Shown here one piece after another: positions 16,681-24,452 of a stretch of 64,000 nucleotides of DNA; within the stretch, counting starts at the first letter, position 1; each line of letters opens with the position of its first letter. Below the pieces are notes generated by a model, which did not search any database, had not been told where the DNA came from, and saw only the letters and a program-made list of their open reading frames with translations. Origin of the DNA: Flavihumibacter petaseus NBRC 106054 (GTDB lineage Bacteria; Bacteroidota; Bacteroidia; Chitinophagales; Chitinophagaceae); the NCBI RefSeq assembly GCF_000974785.1, contig NZ_BBWV01000003.1, forward strand, positions 124,001-188,000, given 5' to 3'. The translations under genes were made by a program, and so were the position numbers.

Positions 16681-17964
16681 TCAATCCCCGGACCTGTCAA
16701 CCCACCCTTCCTTCAAAAGATCCTTCAGATTTTTCAACTTCTGTTCCGTGAGGCGGGTGATCAGTTTTTCGAATGCGTCCTTTTCTTTTTTCTCTGAAAG
16801 ATTATTTACTAGTTCCTGGATTTTAGTAAGGTTTTGAATTTCCTGTTGCATGGTAAAGGCTTCACCAACCAGGTCAAAGGGCAGCGGGTCGGGCAAAGGG
16901 AAAGGAAATTCTTCCGGCCAGCCTTTGGGTCTGGGTGCGTCATATGCCTGTCCCGGCCATAAAATATGCGGCAACATATAATCAACAACAAGCGGAATCC
17001 TGAAGGATACTAATTTGGGGTTAGGTTGCAGCATCCAGGGCGATTCATTTCCATTAACGATCCCTGTGCCAACGATCTGGCCCTGGTCATTGATACTTAA
17101 CGCAGTGGTAAGATCCCACCCTTTTGCCTGTGCGTCGCTGATCAACGGGCTGTTCAGTTTCACTTTTACCAGGCCTTTCCAGGTTACGGCGCCATCGTTA
17201 GCAGATTCTCCGGCAATTACACCGTGGTTATTGATGTCATAGGCATAGCTGTCGTCACCGGGTACATTAAGGTCACTTGTTTTATTGTTTAGCGTATCAA
17301 ACATATACGATTTATACTTGTTCGTGTTTTTGTAGATCAGTACCTGGGGCTTTGGATGATCAGTAATCGCAATACAGCCATTACAATTGGCTATCAGTGT
17401 TTTGATCTGTGTCGCGGAGTCTTCAATGAAGCCCTGGAACCCGGTTGAATTGTAAATTGATCCGATGATAATCCCGTTATTATTGATGCCAACAGCCCAT
17501 GAATCGACAATTTGATTTGCGGAACCGACAGGATTGCTGTTTAATCCGCTCCAGAATAGATCTAAAAGGGAAGGGGAGCCTGATAATTGCTCTGCATAGC
17601 CAGCCATTTGGTTGTTGTCGTTAATGGCGTTCACGATGGCACCCCCGCTATTGCTGTTCTGAGGGGGTAAGTTTAAAAGGGTTAATGTCCCGGTAGCACT
17701 ATCCCAAACGAAGGGATGGGCGATATGCTTGTCGTCCACATAGTTTCCTGTCAATAGCTGTTTCGAATTTAGTCCTGAAGCGTGGGAATAGAATCCGGGC
17801 GGGCCGATGAGGGTATAGCCGGCGGCATCCCAGGCCATAGCTTTAGTGGTACCGTAATAGTGGTGGCAGGTTCCTGCAATTTGTCCGGTTGAATTGATCT
17901 CAGCTGGGGTAGCACTTACATAGCCAACCGGAACAGGCAGTCCGACTAAAGTGTATAAAGGCAT
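16681..17964 (-). CDS. HAF-repeat protein
   Basis: A 427-residue protein made of repeated units around the pattern INxxGxIxG, for example AEINSTGQIAGTC, AINDNNQMAGYAEQ, GINNNGIIIGSI, DINNHGVIAGES and SINDQGQIVGTG. These match the extracellular HAF repeat, expected to form a beta-propeller-like fold. The last 90 residues are helical and charged. No signal peptide is visible, which is odd for a repeat usually found in exported proteins. Binding partner unknown. It is convergent with the NTF2-like pair. Confidence 0.65.
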   Translation of the reverse strand: MPLYTLVGLPVPVGYVSATPAEINSTGQIAGTCHHYYGTTKAMAWDAAGYTLIGPPGFYSHASGLNSKQLLTGNYVDDKHIAHPFVWDSATGTLTLLNLPPQNSNSGGAIVNAINDNNQMAGYAEQLSGSPSLLDLFWSGLNSNPVGSANQIVDSWAVGINNNGIIIGSIYNSTGFQGFIEDSATQIKTLIANCNGCIAITDHPKPQVLIYKNTNKYKSYMFDTLNNKTSDLNVPGDDSYAYDINNHGVIAGESANDGAVTWKGLVKVKLNSPLISDAQAKGWDLTTALSINDQGQIVGTGIVNGNESPWMLQPNPKLVSFRIPLVVDYMLPHILWPGQAYDAPRPKGWPEEFPFPLPDPLPFDLVGEAFTMQQEIQNLTKIQELVNNLSEKKEKDAFEKLITRLTEQKLKNLKDLLKEGWVDRSGD

Positions 17965-18275
17965 AACAGGCGATTAAAGAAAGGGTGTATGGCGAAGATT
18001 GTCTTGCGGGTAGAAAAAGTAACGGCCTTTCAGTTCAGAGGGGAGAGATGAATATGCGTCACACTAAGTTATGAATATTGGCGAAAAGTTTTCAGGGTAG
18101 CTGTAATTTCAATTACTTGTCTTCGGTATTTTTGATCATTTCCTATTACAATGTCGACAATTCAAAGGTGCGGGGGTGGGTTTATTTCTTTCCGTATGAC
18201 AAAGAAATTGCAGCAAAGGTTGAAAAGCTTAGGGCAATCTTGTTATTGCAACATTGGAAATGATGGCTTCACAAA
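17965..18275. other. Intergenic region without a convincing gene
   Basis: A 311-base gap between the HAF-repeat gene and a small lipoprotein gene. A 61-codon frame at 18078-18263 has no family pattern and seems random. No hairpin or clear promoter was recognised. Confidence 0.5.
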
Positions 18276-18857
18276 ATGAGAGTCATGCGTTATGTAAAGA
18301 GAAAGCGTTTGTTCCGGACGCGAATGGTTTATAGTTGTCTGGCTTTGATATTGATTCTGACCAGTTGTAATCCGGTAAAATATTCCAAGACAGTACCTGG
18401 TCAGCCTGACGCAGATTCTTATTCACTAGGTAAATCTGTCGATTTTGGATATAGCAATAGTATTGATACTTCGGTCATTTATATCTATTATGGGGAGCTG
18501 GTATTTACCACTAGGAGCGGTAAGTCTGAAAAAGTTAACACTTATGATTTTTTAGCGTTTAAGAGTAATGGAATAGTGCTATTTAGTCGGTTTAGCAGAG
18601 TGCCGGTTACTAATGAAAATGTCCAGACAATAGGAGGTCAATATTGTTATTATAAAGTAATTGATGATGAACTTGTGCTTGAAATGTATGACTATAGCCT
18701 TAAGTCATTTTTCCTGATGTATGCGAAGATTTATGAAGATCGTATCGTCTTTTACAAAGACAGGGTTCGACGATTTGCAGGCGGCAAGAGTAAGTTGAAT
18801 ATGAGATTTAATAAGTCTGCTATCAGGTATCCGACGTCCCTAATATGGCCGCTTTAG
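18276..18857 (+). CDS. Small hypothetical lipoprotein
   Basis: A 193-residue protein with a basic N-terminus, a hydrophobic segment and a lipobox-like LILTSC (Cys about residue 31), so probably a lipoprotein. The body is beta-rich (VIYIYYGELVFTTRSG, YYKVIDDELVLEMYDY) and unrecognised. Start could be 18276 or MRYVKRK at 18285. The gene is clearly AT-richer than its neighbours, which hints at separate acquisition. Confidence 0.6.
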   Translation: MRVMRYVKRKRLFRTRMVYSCLALILILTSCNPVKYSKTVPGQPDADSYSLGKSVDFGYSNSIDTSVIYIYYGELVFTTRSGKSEKVNTYDFLAFKSNGIVLFSRFSRVPVTNENVQTIGGQYCYYKVIDDELVLEMYDYSLKSFFLMYAKIYEDRIVFYKDRVRRFAGGKSKLNMRFNKSAIRYPTSLIWPL

Positions 18858-18901
18858 TTTGTGCTGCTACCCGATATAGCGAAGCCGGTCGAATCAGCCG
18901 A

Positions 18902-19813
18902 TCAAACAGTAACCAATTCCCATTTGTCTTTAAACAGGGCTTCCAACTGTTGAATTTCCTTCTGGTACATGGTTTTTTTCCGGGTACCGAAATACAGGGT
19001 GTTTTCCACCGGGTCGCTACCTTCCCACACGAGTTTTATTTTACCCGATTCAATAGCTTCCCGGCAAAGGAAATCCGGCACAACGGAAAATCCGGTACCA
19101 TCGCTCAGGCAGCGGATAATGGAACTGATATTGGGAACAATATAGTTGGGACTGAAATCGGGATGTGCACCAAAATGCTTCAGCCAGAAATTCTTCAGGT
19201 GTTCCATGTCCGCAGCCGTGCTGTACCAAAGCTGCTGCTTTAAGCTATGGGCTGCCCCAGTAGTATCGCCTGCTGACAGCAAAGCCTCCAGTGCGGTGGT
19301 ATCGGTTTTGTTCCCGGCGATCAGTACAATGCGCTCTTTGGAAAAGGGTACATATTCCAGGTTCTGCTGGGTGCCGTTTTGCGGCGTCACGATCAGGTCG
19401 AGCAACCCGTTATCCAGGTCTTGCTGCATCTGCGGGTATTCACCGAATTTGATGATCAGGTTAAACGGCAATTCGTTGATATGTTCTTCCAGGGTGTATT
19501 GAAATGTTTCAAAGCACATACCCACGCTGATCGTTGCCCTTTCTTCATTGGCGCGTTTATGGAAATGCTGTTCACCTGCCTCCAGCTTTTTAAGTGGCTC
19601 CAGGATATAATTATACAGGATCTTCCCTTTTTCTGTCGGCACCATTTTCCTGGCGGCACGGTCGAACAGTTTATAACCGGTATAGGCTTCCAGCGAGTTC
19701 AGGTGCAGGCTCACCCCCGGCTGGGACACAAACAACACCTGCGCCGCTGCCGACAAAGTTCCCGTTTCATATATGGCCTTGAAAGTACGTAGCCATTCCA
19801 GGTTCCATCCCAT
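18902..19813 (-). CDS. LysR family transcriptional regulator
   Basis: A 303-residue LysR-type regulator. The N-terminal winged helix has LEWLRTFKAIYETGTLSAAA, VSQPGVSLHLNSLE and LFDRAARKMVPTEKG; the rest is the usual ligand-binding domain (DNGLLDLIVTP, SDGTGFSVVPDFLC). MGWNLEW at 19813 is preferred over upstream Met codons because it matches the family length. It is divergent from the quinone reductase gene, the usual arrangement for a LysR regulator and its target. Confidence 0.88.
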   Translation of the reverse strand: MGWNLEWLRTFKAIYETGTLSAAAQVLFVSQPGVSLHLNSLEAYTGYKLFDRAARKMVPTEKGKILYNYILEPLKKLEAGEQHFHKRANEERATISVGMCFETFQYTLEEHINELPFNLIIKFGEYPQMQQDLDNGLLDLIVTPQNGTQQNLEYVPFSKERIVLIAGNKTDTTALEALLSAGDTTGAAHSLKQQLWYSTAADMEHLKNFWLKHFGAHPDFSPNYIVPNISSIIRCLSDGTGFSVVPDFLCREAIESGKIKLVWEGSDPVENTLYFGTRKKTMYQKEIQQLEALFKDKWELVTV

Positions 19814-19906
19814 AACTATCATTATTATGATACAAAGGTACAATTTAAGTTATTTGTATGATCATTATTTCTGATAGAAATTTGCACTATCAATAATAAT
19901 AGTTAT
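19812..19906. promoter_or_regulatory. Divergent LysR/mdaB control region
   Basis: The 97-base divergent region is AT-rich and symmetrical. ATACAAA at 19830-19836 pairs with TTTGTAT at 19853-19859. A second inverted pair, ATAACTATCATTATTAT near 19812-19828 and AATAATAATAGTTAT near 19892-19906, flanks the whole region. On the minus strand TACCTTTG (complement of 19833-19840) fits the Bacteroidota -7 consensus TAnnTTTG and would serve the LysR gene; it overlaps the first half-site, suggesting autoregulation. Sites are seen; their use is inferred. Confidence 0.5.
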
Positions 19907-19910
19907 ACAA

Positions 19911-20522
19911 ATGAGAATATTCATTATCAACGGGGGACAGGTATTCGCACATTCCGGCGGGCTGTTTAACAATACCCTCGCAGGCTGGACCACTGCCTTC
20001 CTGGAGCGCGAGGGCTTTGAGGTGCGCATTTCGAATATTAATGATGAATTCGATCCCTTCGCCGAAGTAGAGCATTTCAAATGGGCTGATGTGGTCATTT
20101 ACCATACGCCGATATGGTGGTTCCAGGTGCCCAACCGGTTGAAAAAATACATTGACGATGTGTTTACAGCAGGCCACCAGAACGGGATGTACACCAGCGA
20201 TGGCCGGAGCCGCACCAACCCGGCGATCAATTACGGAACTGGCGGATTAATGCAGGGCAAAAAATATATGGTCACGACTACCTGGAATGCCCCGGACACG
20301 GCCTTTACCCTACCGGGAGAGTTTTTCGGGGAAACCTCAGTGGATGATGGCGTATTGTTTGGGTTCCATAAAATGAACCGCTTTGTGGGCATGGAACGGA
20401 TCAATGGTTTTCACTTCCATGACCTTGAAAAGAATGCCACCGAAGAACGCATTGAAAACTACCGCCGGGACTATACCAGGCATTTAAAAGCAGTATTTAC
20501 CAGCGAAATGCAATTATCATGA
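19911..20522 (+). CDS. mdaB: MdaB-like NAD(P)H:quinone oxidoreductase
   Basis: A 203-residue flavodoxin-fold reductase (Flavodoxin_2). The start MRIFIINGGQVFAHSGG, the strand WADVVIYHTPIWWFQVP with LKKYIDDVF, the MVTTTWNAPDTAF segment and the FVGMERINGFHFHD ending match MdaB, a FAD-dependent two-electron quinone reductase. It overlaps the next gene, an ABM-domain monooxygenase, by ATGA. The same pair (mdaB, ygiN) lies side by side in E. coli, where the products are thought to form a quinone redox cycle. Probably under control of the divergent LysR. Confidence 0.85.
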   Translation: MRIFIINGGQVFAHSGGLFNNTLAGWTTAFLEREGFEVRISNINDEFDPFAEVEHFKWADVVIYHTPIWWFQVPNRLKKYIDDVFTAGHQNGMYTSDGRSRTNPAINYGTGGLMQGKKYMVTTTWNAPDTAFTLPGEFFGETSVDDGVLFGFHKMNRFVGMERINGFHFHDLEKNATEERIENYRRDYTRHLKAVFTSEMQLS

Positions 20523-20806
20523 ACATTTATTTAACAGCAATCATCACTGCGAAGCCGGAGCATCACCAGGAAGTCCTTGCGGTGTTGCAAAATATGGTAA
20601 GCCAAAGCAGGAAGGAAGAAGCCTGTATCCAGTATGACCTGCACCAGGGAACGGAGAACCCTGATGTTTTCATCTTCTATGAAATCTGGAAGAGCAAAGA
20701 GGGGTTGGCTGCGCACAACCAGCAACCCTATATCCTCGAATTTGGTCGTCTGGTACCGGAGAAACTACAGGAACCCCCGGCAATATACCTGGCTCATAAA
20801 ATATAG
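20519..20806 (+). CDS. ABM-domain monooxygenase (YgiN-like)
   Basis: A 95-residue single-domain protein of the antibiotic biosynthesis monooxygenase family. It has the ferredoxin-like pattern with AIITAKPEHHQEVLAVLQNM, a QYDLHQGTENPDVFIFYEIW central strand and AAHNQQPYILEF. Small ABM proteins of this kind, such as YgiN, oxidise quinols without a cofactor. It is translationally coupled to the mdaB-like gene. The 267 bases after it hold no gene that I can support, only weak short hairpins. Confidence 0.82.
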   Translation: MNIYLTAIITAKPEHHQEVLAVLQNMVSQSRKEEACIQYDLHQGTENPDVFIFYEIWKSKEGLAAHNQQPYILEFGRLVPEKLQEPPAIYLAHKI

Positions 20807-21073
20807 AAACGGGTACCTTTCAGTAAGCTATTGTTATTCCAGTGTCTAAGAGCTGGAGGTTCTCTCACACGTATATGAATGTTTGAAAAACGAAGGCCTC
20901 TCAATACGGGGTTTCCTTCACTCCAAAGAACTGCCTATTGGATGGCAGCGGAGTTGTAACAGTCAATAGCCTGGATCTTCAGTGGCTTTTTTCACTGAGT
21001 TTTGGAAGTTGCCCTCTGTCGCTAAAGCTAGAGTGGGCAAAGCTTGTTTGGCCAAATATTTCAACGCGCTTTT

Positions 21074-22294
21074 TTAAAGTCCAAGCTTCAAACACATTTC
21101 CTGATCAATTTCATTAAAAATCGAAGGGGGCAGGTAAAGTGTGGAAATGCCGGTAAGGTCTTCTTTTCGAATGGTGTCAAGCGTGCTCTTAATTATTTTA
21201 GGTCGACCCTGGGGTAATGATGCTGCCTCGTAGATAAATACCGGGTGATCTGCCGGGTAAAATTTCTGTAGCTGATTAATAAGTATGTCAAAATTATGCC
21301 GTTTATATCCTGCAAAATTGAACCCCGGATCACCTACACATTCAGCTTGCCACACCAGTAAATGTGATGAAGTATCCGGTACACGCCGGTGAATCAGGAA
21401 TTCTGTAGCTTCAAGTGAATGGCAGCCTGGCTGGGATGGATCAATACCAAGGTCTGCAAAAAGTGATGCATCGGCCGAAACCGAAGCATGCATTTCCGCC
21501 TTGAAACCATCTCTGCGAGCTACTCTTATGGCCTGGTGTGTAGGCCAGGCAAAACTCCCCGGATGTCCATAAAAAACTCCGCATACCCGTAAGCCAGCTC
21601 TTACAGGAGCAAGCAATGCATCCACCATAGCATGGTAGGTCTCGATACGGGGTTTATTGTTACCATACAGCCCGTATAACGATTCAGCGGTTGAATTCAG
21701 TAAGTGGAGCCGTCGTTCAATTACCGGGTCGGCTACACAATACAAAACTTTTTGGGCCGTCCGTATCTGGGCTTCAGCATCAAAGGTCAGATCAGCAATA
21801 GCCCGGATGCCACTACCAACAATAACAAGTTGTCCGGCTTTGCGCGATCGGCCTTCCTCGAAGTAACGAATGGCTTCTTCAACAATGTCGATTGTTGTGA
21901 AATCGCCCGGAAATTTGTTGTGCGTGGTGGTTGTGGTGGTATCGCTGGTTGTCGTTACAAAATCTGTTGTGTTAGAAGTAAATGTTGTGCTGGTAGAACT
22001 GTTTGCAGTGTATGTGCTGGATGTATAGGAGTTCATCGAAATGGACATAGGCTGCTGACTTACCTGGTCTGCAGGATTGAATTTATCGCTAACAACAGGT
22101 GAAAGGCCTGCCCGTTCCAGTTCCCGCACCGCCTCGATTCGTATGGCACCCGAATGACCCCTAAGAATAAGATTCGTAAGCTCCTGGGAAAGGCCGGCTT
22201 TTTCAAGGTATGCAACAGGATTTTCTGTAAAAAGCTCAAGTTTGACCGGGTCTGCAAGACTGGCAAGAAAATCAGTAAGTGGTGTATCAGGCAT
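21074..22294 (-). CDS. Borosin-type peptide backbone N-methyltransferase with fused N-terminal precursor/binding domain
   Basis: A 406-residue protein in three parts. Residues about 5-62 are a small helical LigA-like domain (FTENPVAYLEKAGLS, LILRGHSGAIR), like the borosin binding domain of split-borosin precursors such as SonA. Residues 84-126 are almost entirely Ser/Thr. Residues about 154-392 are a tetrapyrrole-methylase-fold SAM methyltransferase very like fungal OphMA and bacterial SonM: VIVGSGI, YCVADP, catalytic Y207, Y210, R216 and Y220 (LYGLYGNNKPRIETY), GVFYGHPG at 239-246, LFADLGIDPSQPGC, and ISTLYLPP. No clasp domain follows. Known relatives alpha-N-methylate the backbone of a ribosomal peptide. 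Order BBD, S/T segment, enzyme is the reverse of the fungal order. A cobalamin role is unlikely: no such genes are near. It is last in a five-gene operon with PatA/PatG-like proteins. Confidence 0.82.
   Translation of the reverse strand: MPDTPLTDFLASLADPVKLELFTENPVAYLEKAGLSQELTNLILRGHSGAIRIEAVRELERAGLSPVVSDKFNPADQVSQQPMSISMNSYTSSTYTANSSTSTTFTSNTTDFVTTTSDTTTTTTHNKFPGDFTTIDIVEEAIRYFEEGRSRKAGQLVIVGSGIRAIADLTFDAEAQIRTAQKVLYCVADPVIERRLHLLNSTAESLYGLYGNNKPRIETYHAMVDALLAPVRAGLRVCGVFYGHPGSFAWPTHQAIRVARRDGFKAEMHASVSADASLFADLGIDPSQPGCHSLEATEFLIHRRVPDTSSHLLVWQAECVGDPGFNFAGYKRHNFDILINQLQKFYPADHPVFIYEAASLPQGRPKIIKSTLDTIRKEDLTGISTLYLPPSIFNEIDQEMCLKLGL
21917..22045 (-). other. Ser/Thr-rich segment between binding domain and methyltransferase
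   Basis: Codons 84-126 of the N-methyltransferase gene encode a stretch dominated by Thr and Ser, with a few Tyr, Phe, Asn and Asp and a final run of six Thr. It could be a flexible tether that lets the leader-like domain reach the active site, or it could itself be the methylated core. Nothing in the sequence alone decides this. Confidence 0.6.
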
Positions 22295-22357
22295 ATTCTT
22301 ACTTTTTTATGTTATATGGAATTCAAAAACCGTGAAAGAACATTTCATAGCGCTACC

Positions 22358-22648
22358 CTACCAGTCAAAGGGATTGCCACATGCTCCGCAGATATACCAT
22401 CCACTATCTTTTGTAATGACATTCAAATTACTGTCATACCCGCATGCGAAAATGTTATTGCACCACATCGTAAATAAAATACATTTTGTTTCCGTTCTTG
22501 AAAACGTGCAGTTCCTTCCCTGGGAGTTGTCTCCCCCTGTTAACCAATCCCAGAATCCCGCCGGGGACACGATTGCAGTTGATGGTAACTTTGTTGGAAC
22601 AGCGGTAAAACCAGGAAGCAGGCTCCCTGGGATCTCTGTATTTTTCAT
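22358..22648 (-). CDS. 96-residue six-cysteine peptide, candidate RiPP precursor
   Basis: A small protein in the middle of the RiPP-like operon, two bases after the 281-residue gene and 63 bases before the methyltransferase. The first 45 residues are Pro/Thr/Gly-rich (IPGSLLPGFTAVPTKLPS); the second half has six Cys at 47, 56, 63, 69, 87 and 90, aromatic residues and a C-terminal ICGACGNPFDW. The size and leader/core contrast fit a precursor peptide. The CxxC near the end could instead bind metal. It has no clear LigA-like binding domain, so if the methyltransferase acts on it, recognition would differ from SonA. Confidence 0.55.
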   Translation of the reverse strand: MKNTEIPGSLLPGFTAVPTKLPSTAIVSPAGFWDWLTGGDNSQGRNCTFSRTETKCILFTMWCNNIFACGYDSNLNVITKDSGWYICGACGNPFDW

Positions 22649-22650
22649 TG

Positions 22651-23496
22651 TTAAAAGGTTATATTGTAGTTAATAGAATTTGCTGCATGTTTTTTTGAAA
22701 TCACCAGGTAAGCTTTCCAGCCACATCCTTGCTGGTTAAATTTTAGCCCCAGGTAATTAAGCGCTGGTTGCCTTAATTTCCGGCAAAGCGATTTCATTTC
22801 TTTTTTTCTGCACTCCTGTGTAGTAAAACTATCAAGGCAAGTTCCGAAGTCACGGACAGATACTTTTGGATAACTGATCTTGATCGCCTTATCGGGTATG
22901 CCAATAGCCATATACTGAGGATGCCCAATGCCAGTCATGAAATCAAGTTTACAAAGCATGCTTTGTATTGCATCTGCAGGCCATTGCATCATCTCAGCAA
23001 TACCCGTCAGGATATTTTCTATTTCGCCAGCCGTTTTCCCTGAAATTTCATAGTATATCGAAACAGACATCGCTTCACTTCGATGAATCCTTATGCTAAT
23101 ACATACTGGCAGACCAATTGCATATTTTTTGGAAATCGCCACCGGGATAGTTCTCAACGCTTCATATCGCGCCAGGAGGTGAGCCATCGATTCCTCACTA
23201 ACTCCGGTTACATAGCGGAAATATAAAGTTTCATTGTTCGACTTGTTATTCTTCCAATCAACTTTAAAAAGAAAGGAAGTGGGTGCTGTTCGCTCCAGCG
23301 TTTCCTGTATCAATTCTTTCCACTGTTCAAATCCGTTCCGGCCAGTTGCACACTCGATGGATTTGTTGACAAAGCTTTTTGAATTCCCAAAGACAAGGGT
23401 TCCAAGTTTATCTGCATCTTCAGTCACACTGATCTCTACCAGGTCGAACAGCTGCAATCTGAATTTCTCCAAAAAAGGTTCTGAACTTGTTACCAT
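22651..23496 (-). CDS. Unrecognised 281-residue protein of the RiPP-like operon
   Basis: A soluble protein with no signal peptide or membrane segment. Alternating strands and helices appear, for example FLFKVDWKNNKSNNETLYF, ICISIRIHRSEA-like segments, IYYEISGKTAGEIENIL and YLGLKFNQQGCGWKAYLVIS near the end. The repeated strand/helix rhythm loosely recalls ABBA-fold prenyltransferases such as PatF, but I see no diagnostic motif and do not assign it. Gene spacing (21 bases upstream, 2 bases downstream) places it firmly in the operon, so a tailoring or carrier role is likely (inference). Confidence 0.7.
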   Translation of the reverse strand: MVTSSEPFLEKFRLQLFDLVEISVTEDADKLGTLVFGNSKSFVNKSIECATGRNGFEQWKELIQETLERTAPTSFLFKVDWKNNKSNNETLYFRYVTGVSEESMAHLLARYEALRTIPVAISKKYAIGLPVCISIRIHRSEAMSVSIYYEISGKTAGEIENILTGIAEMMQWPADAIQSMLCKLDFMTGIGHPQYMAIGIPDKAIKISYPKVSVRDFGTCLDSFTTQECRKKEMKSLCRKLRQPALNYLGLKFNQQGCGWKAYLVISKKHAANSINYNITF

Positions 23497-23517
23497 TTAA
23501 CGATGCTGTTGAAAATA

Positions 23518-24429
23518 TCAGGAATAAGATGCGTCCGTAAAGTTCAGCATAGCCAGGGGAGCTGTATCGGTCAGGTTTGCCCCCACAGTAAATGGCCATT
23601 CCTCGGTTACATCTACCTTGGTATATACCTGTTGTGGCACCCCTGTTAATCTGTCAATAAACCTAAGGATCACTGTCGCAATCCGCTGACCGGATGGTCC
23701 CTCCATTACCCTCGTATCGATCGACTCGAGGATGGCTTTCTCATCAAATTCCATGGCCGCCAGATATGGCCCGGGATGTTGAACAGCCAAATAATTGAGC
23801 GCTCTTTGGCCATCCATCGACCCAAGATTATCAGGCGAACCAACAATGGTGTAAAACACGTTTTTGCCCTTTTGCTGAAACACGCTCTTGTCCCATTTCC
23901 TGGAGCCGAGGATTTGTTTTACCTGGTTCACCAGGTTATCCATTAATTGTGATACGGTGAACACATATGCAACATCACAGAACATTTCCGGCGCAATGAC
24001 TCCATTTGTATGGGCAGGATCAGCCAATTGCCCTCTTTTACCAATGATCGTGATCCATTTTTCGTTATTTACTGGGTCGAGTGCATCAATCAGTTTTTCA
24101 AGAATAGATGAACCGGTTGGTCTCACGATGTAAGCAGGTATGCCATCGATCGACAGCACAAAACAGGAGAATTTTGCTATGTGGAAGTTTGCTGCAAGAA
24201 CCTGGGCTATACTTGCATTGCTGCCTTCAGATCCATGAAGCAATGCTCTTTGGCGTTGCTGAAACTCTCTCTCCAGGCCCATCGATGGCCACCTGACAGA
24301 TAACTTACCTATTGCATACACGTATTTCTCTTCCTGCAGTCCTTTTGATTTATTACAGGAACATCCGTCATGTTGTGTTGCCACCCGGGACAAATCAATA
24401 CTAGTCTGTACAGGAGTCTGGATTTCCAT
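23518..24429 (-). CDS. PatG C-terminal domain-like protein (stand-alone)
   Basis: A 303-residue protein that follows the C-terminal domain of cyanobactin maturation proteases PatA/PatG: an early Cys-x-Cys (GCSCNKSKG), then YVYAIGKLSVRW, FVLSIDGIPAYIVRPTGS, a late RALNYLAVQ, LESIDTRVMEGPSGQR, TGVPQQVYTKVDVTEEWPF and TVG. In cyanobacteria this domain is fused behind a subtilisin domain and its role is unclear. Here it is a separate gene 23 bases after the subtilisin gene, as if PatG had been split. It may position the precursor for cleavage or macrocyclisation (inference). Confidence 0.75.
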   Translation of the reverse strand: MEIQTPVQTSIDLSRVATQHDGCSCNKSKGLQEEKYVYAIGKLSVRWPSMGLEREFQQRQRALLHGSEGSNASIAQVLAANFHIAKFSCFVLSIDGIPAYIVRPTGSSILEKLIDALDPVNNEKWITIIGKRGQLADPAHTNGVIAPEMFCDVAYVFTVSQLMDNLVNQVKQILGSRKWDKSVFQQKGKNVFYTIVGSPDNLGSMDGQRALNYLAVQHPGPYLAAMEFDEKAILESIDTRVMEGPSGQRIATVILRFIDRLTGVPQQVYTKVDVTEEWPFTVGANLTDTAPLAMLNFTDASYS

Positions 24430-24452
24430 AATAGCAGGTTTATAAGTTTATA

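Noticed and set aside
18078-18263. 61-codon frame in the gap before the small lipoprotein
   Set aside because: No family pattern and no start context; probably chance.
20973-21044. Hairpins after the ABM gene as terminators
   Set aside because: Stems are only about six pairs with long loops and no T-run in the correct place.
21917-22045. Ser/Thr-rich stretch as a DNA microsatellite
   Set aside because: Codons vary (ACA, ACC, ACT, TCG, AGT and others), so selection seems to act on the protein, not on a simple DNA repeat.
21074-22294. Reading the tetrapyrrole-methylase-fold protein as a cobalamin or sirohaem enzyme
   Set aside because: No corrin or haem pathway genes are nearby, and the Y-x-x-Y, R, Y motif with GVFYGHPG and the LigA-like N-terminal domain match borosin enzymes instead.
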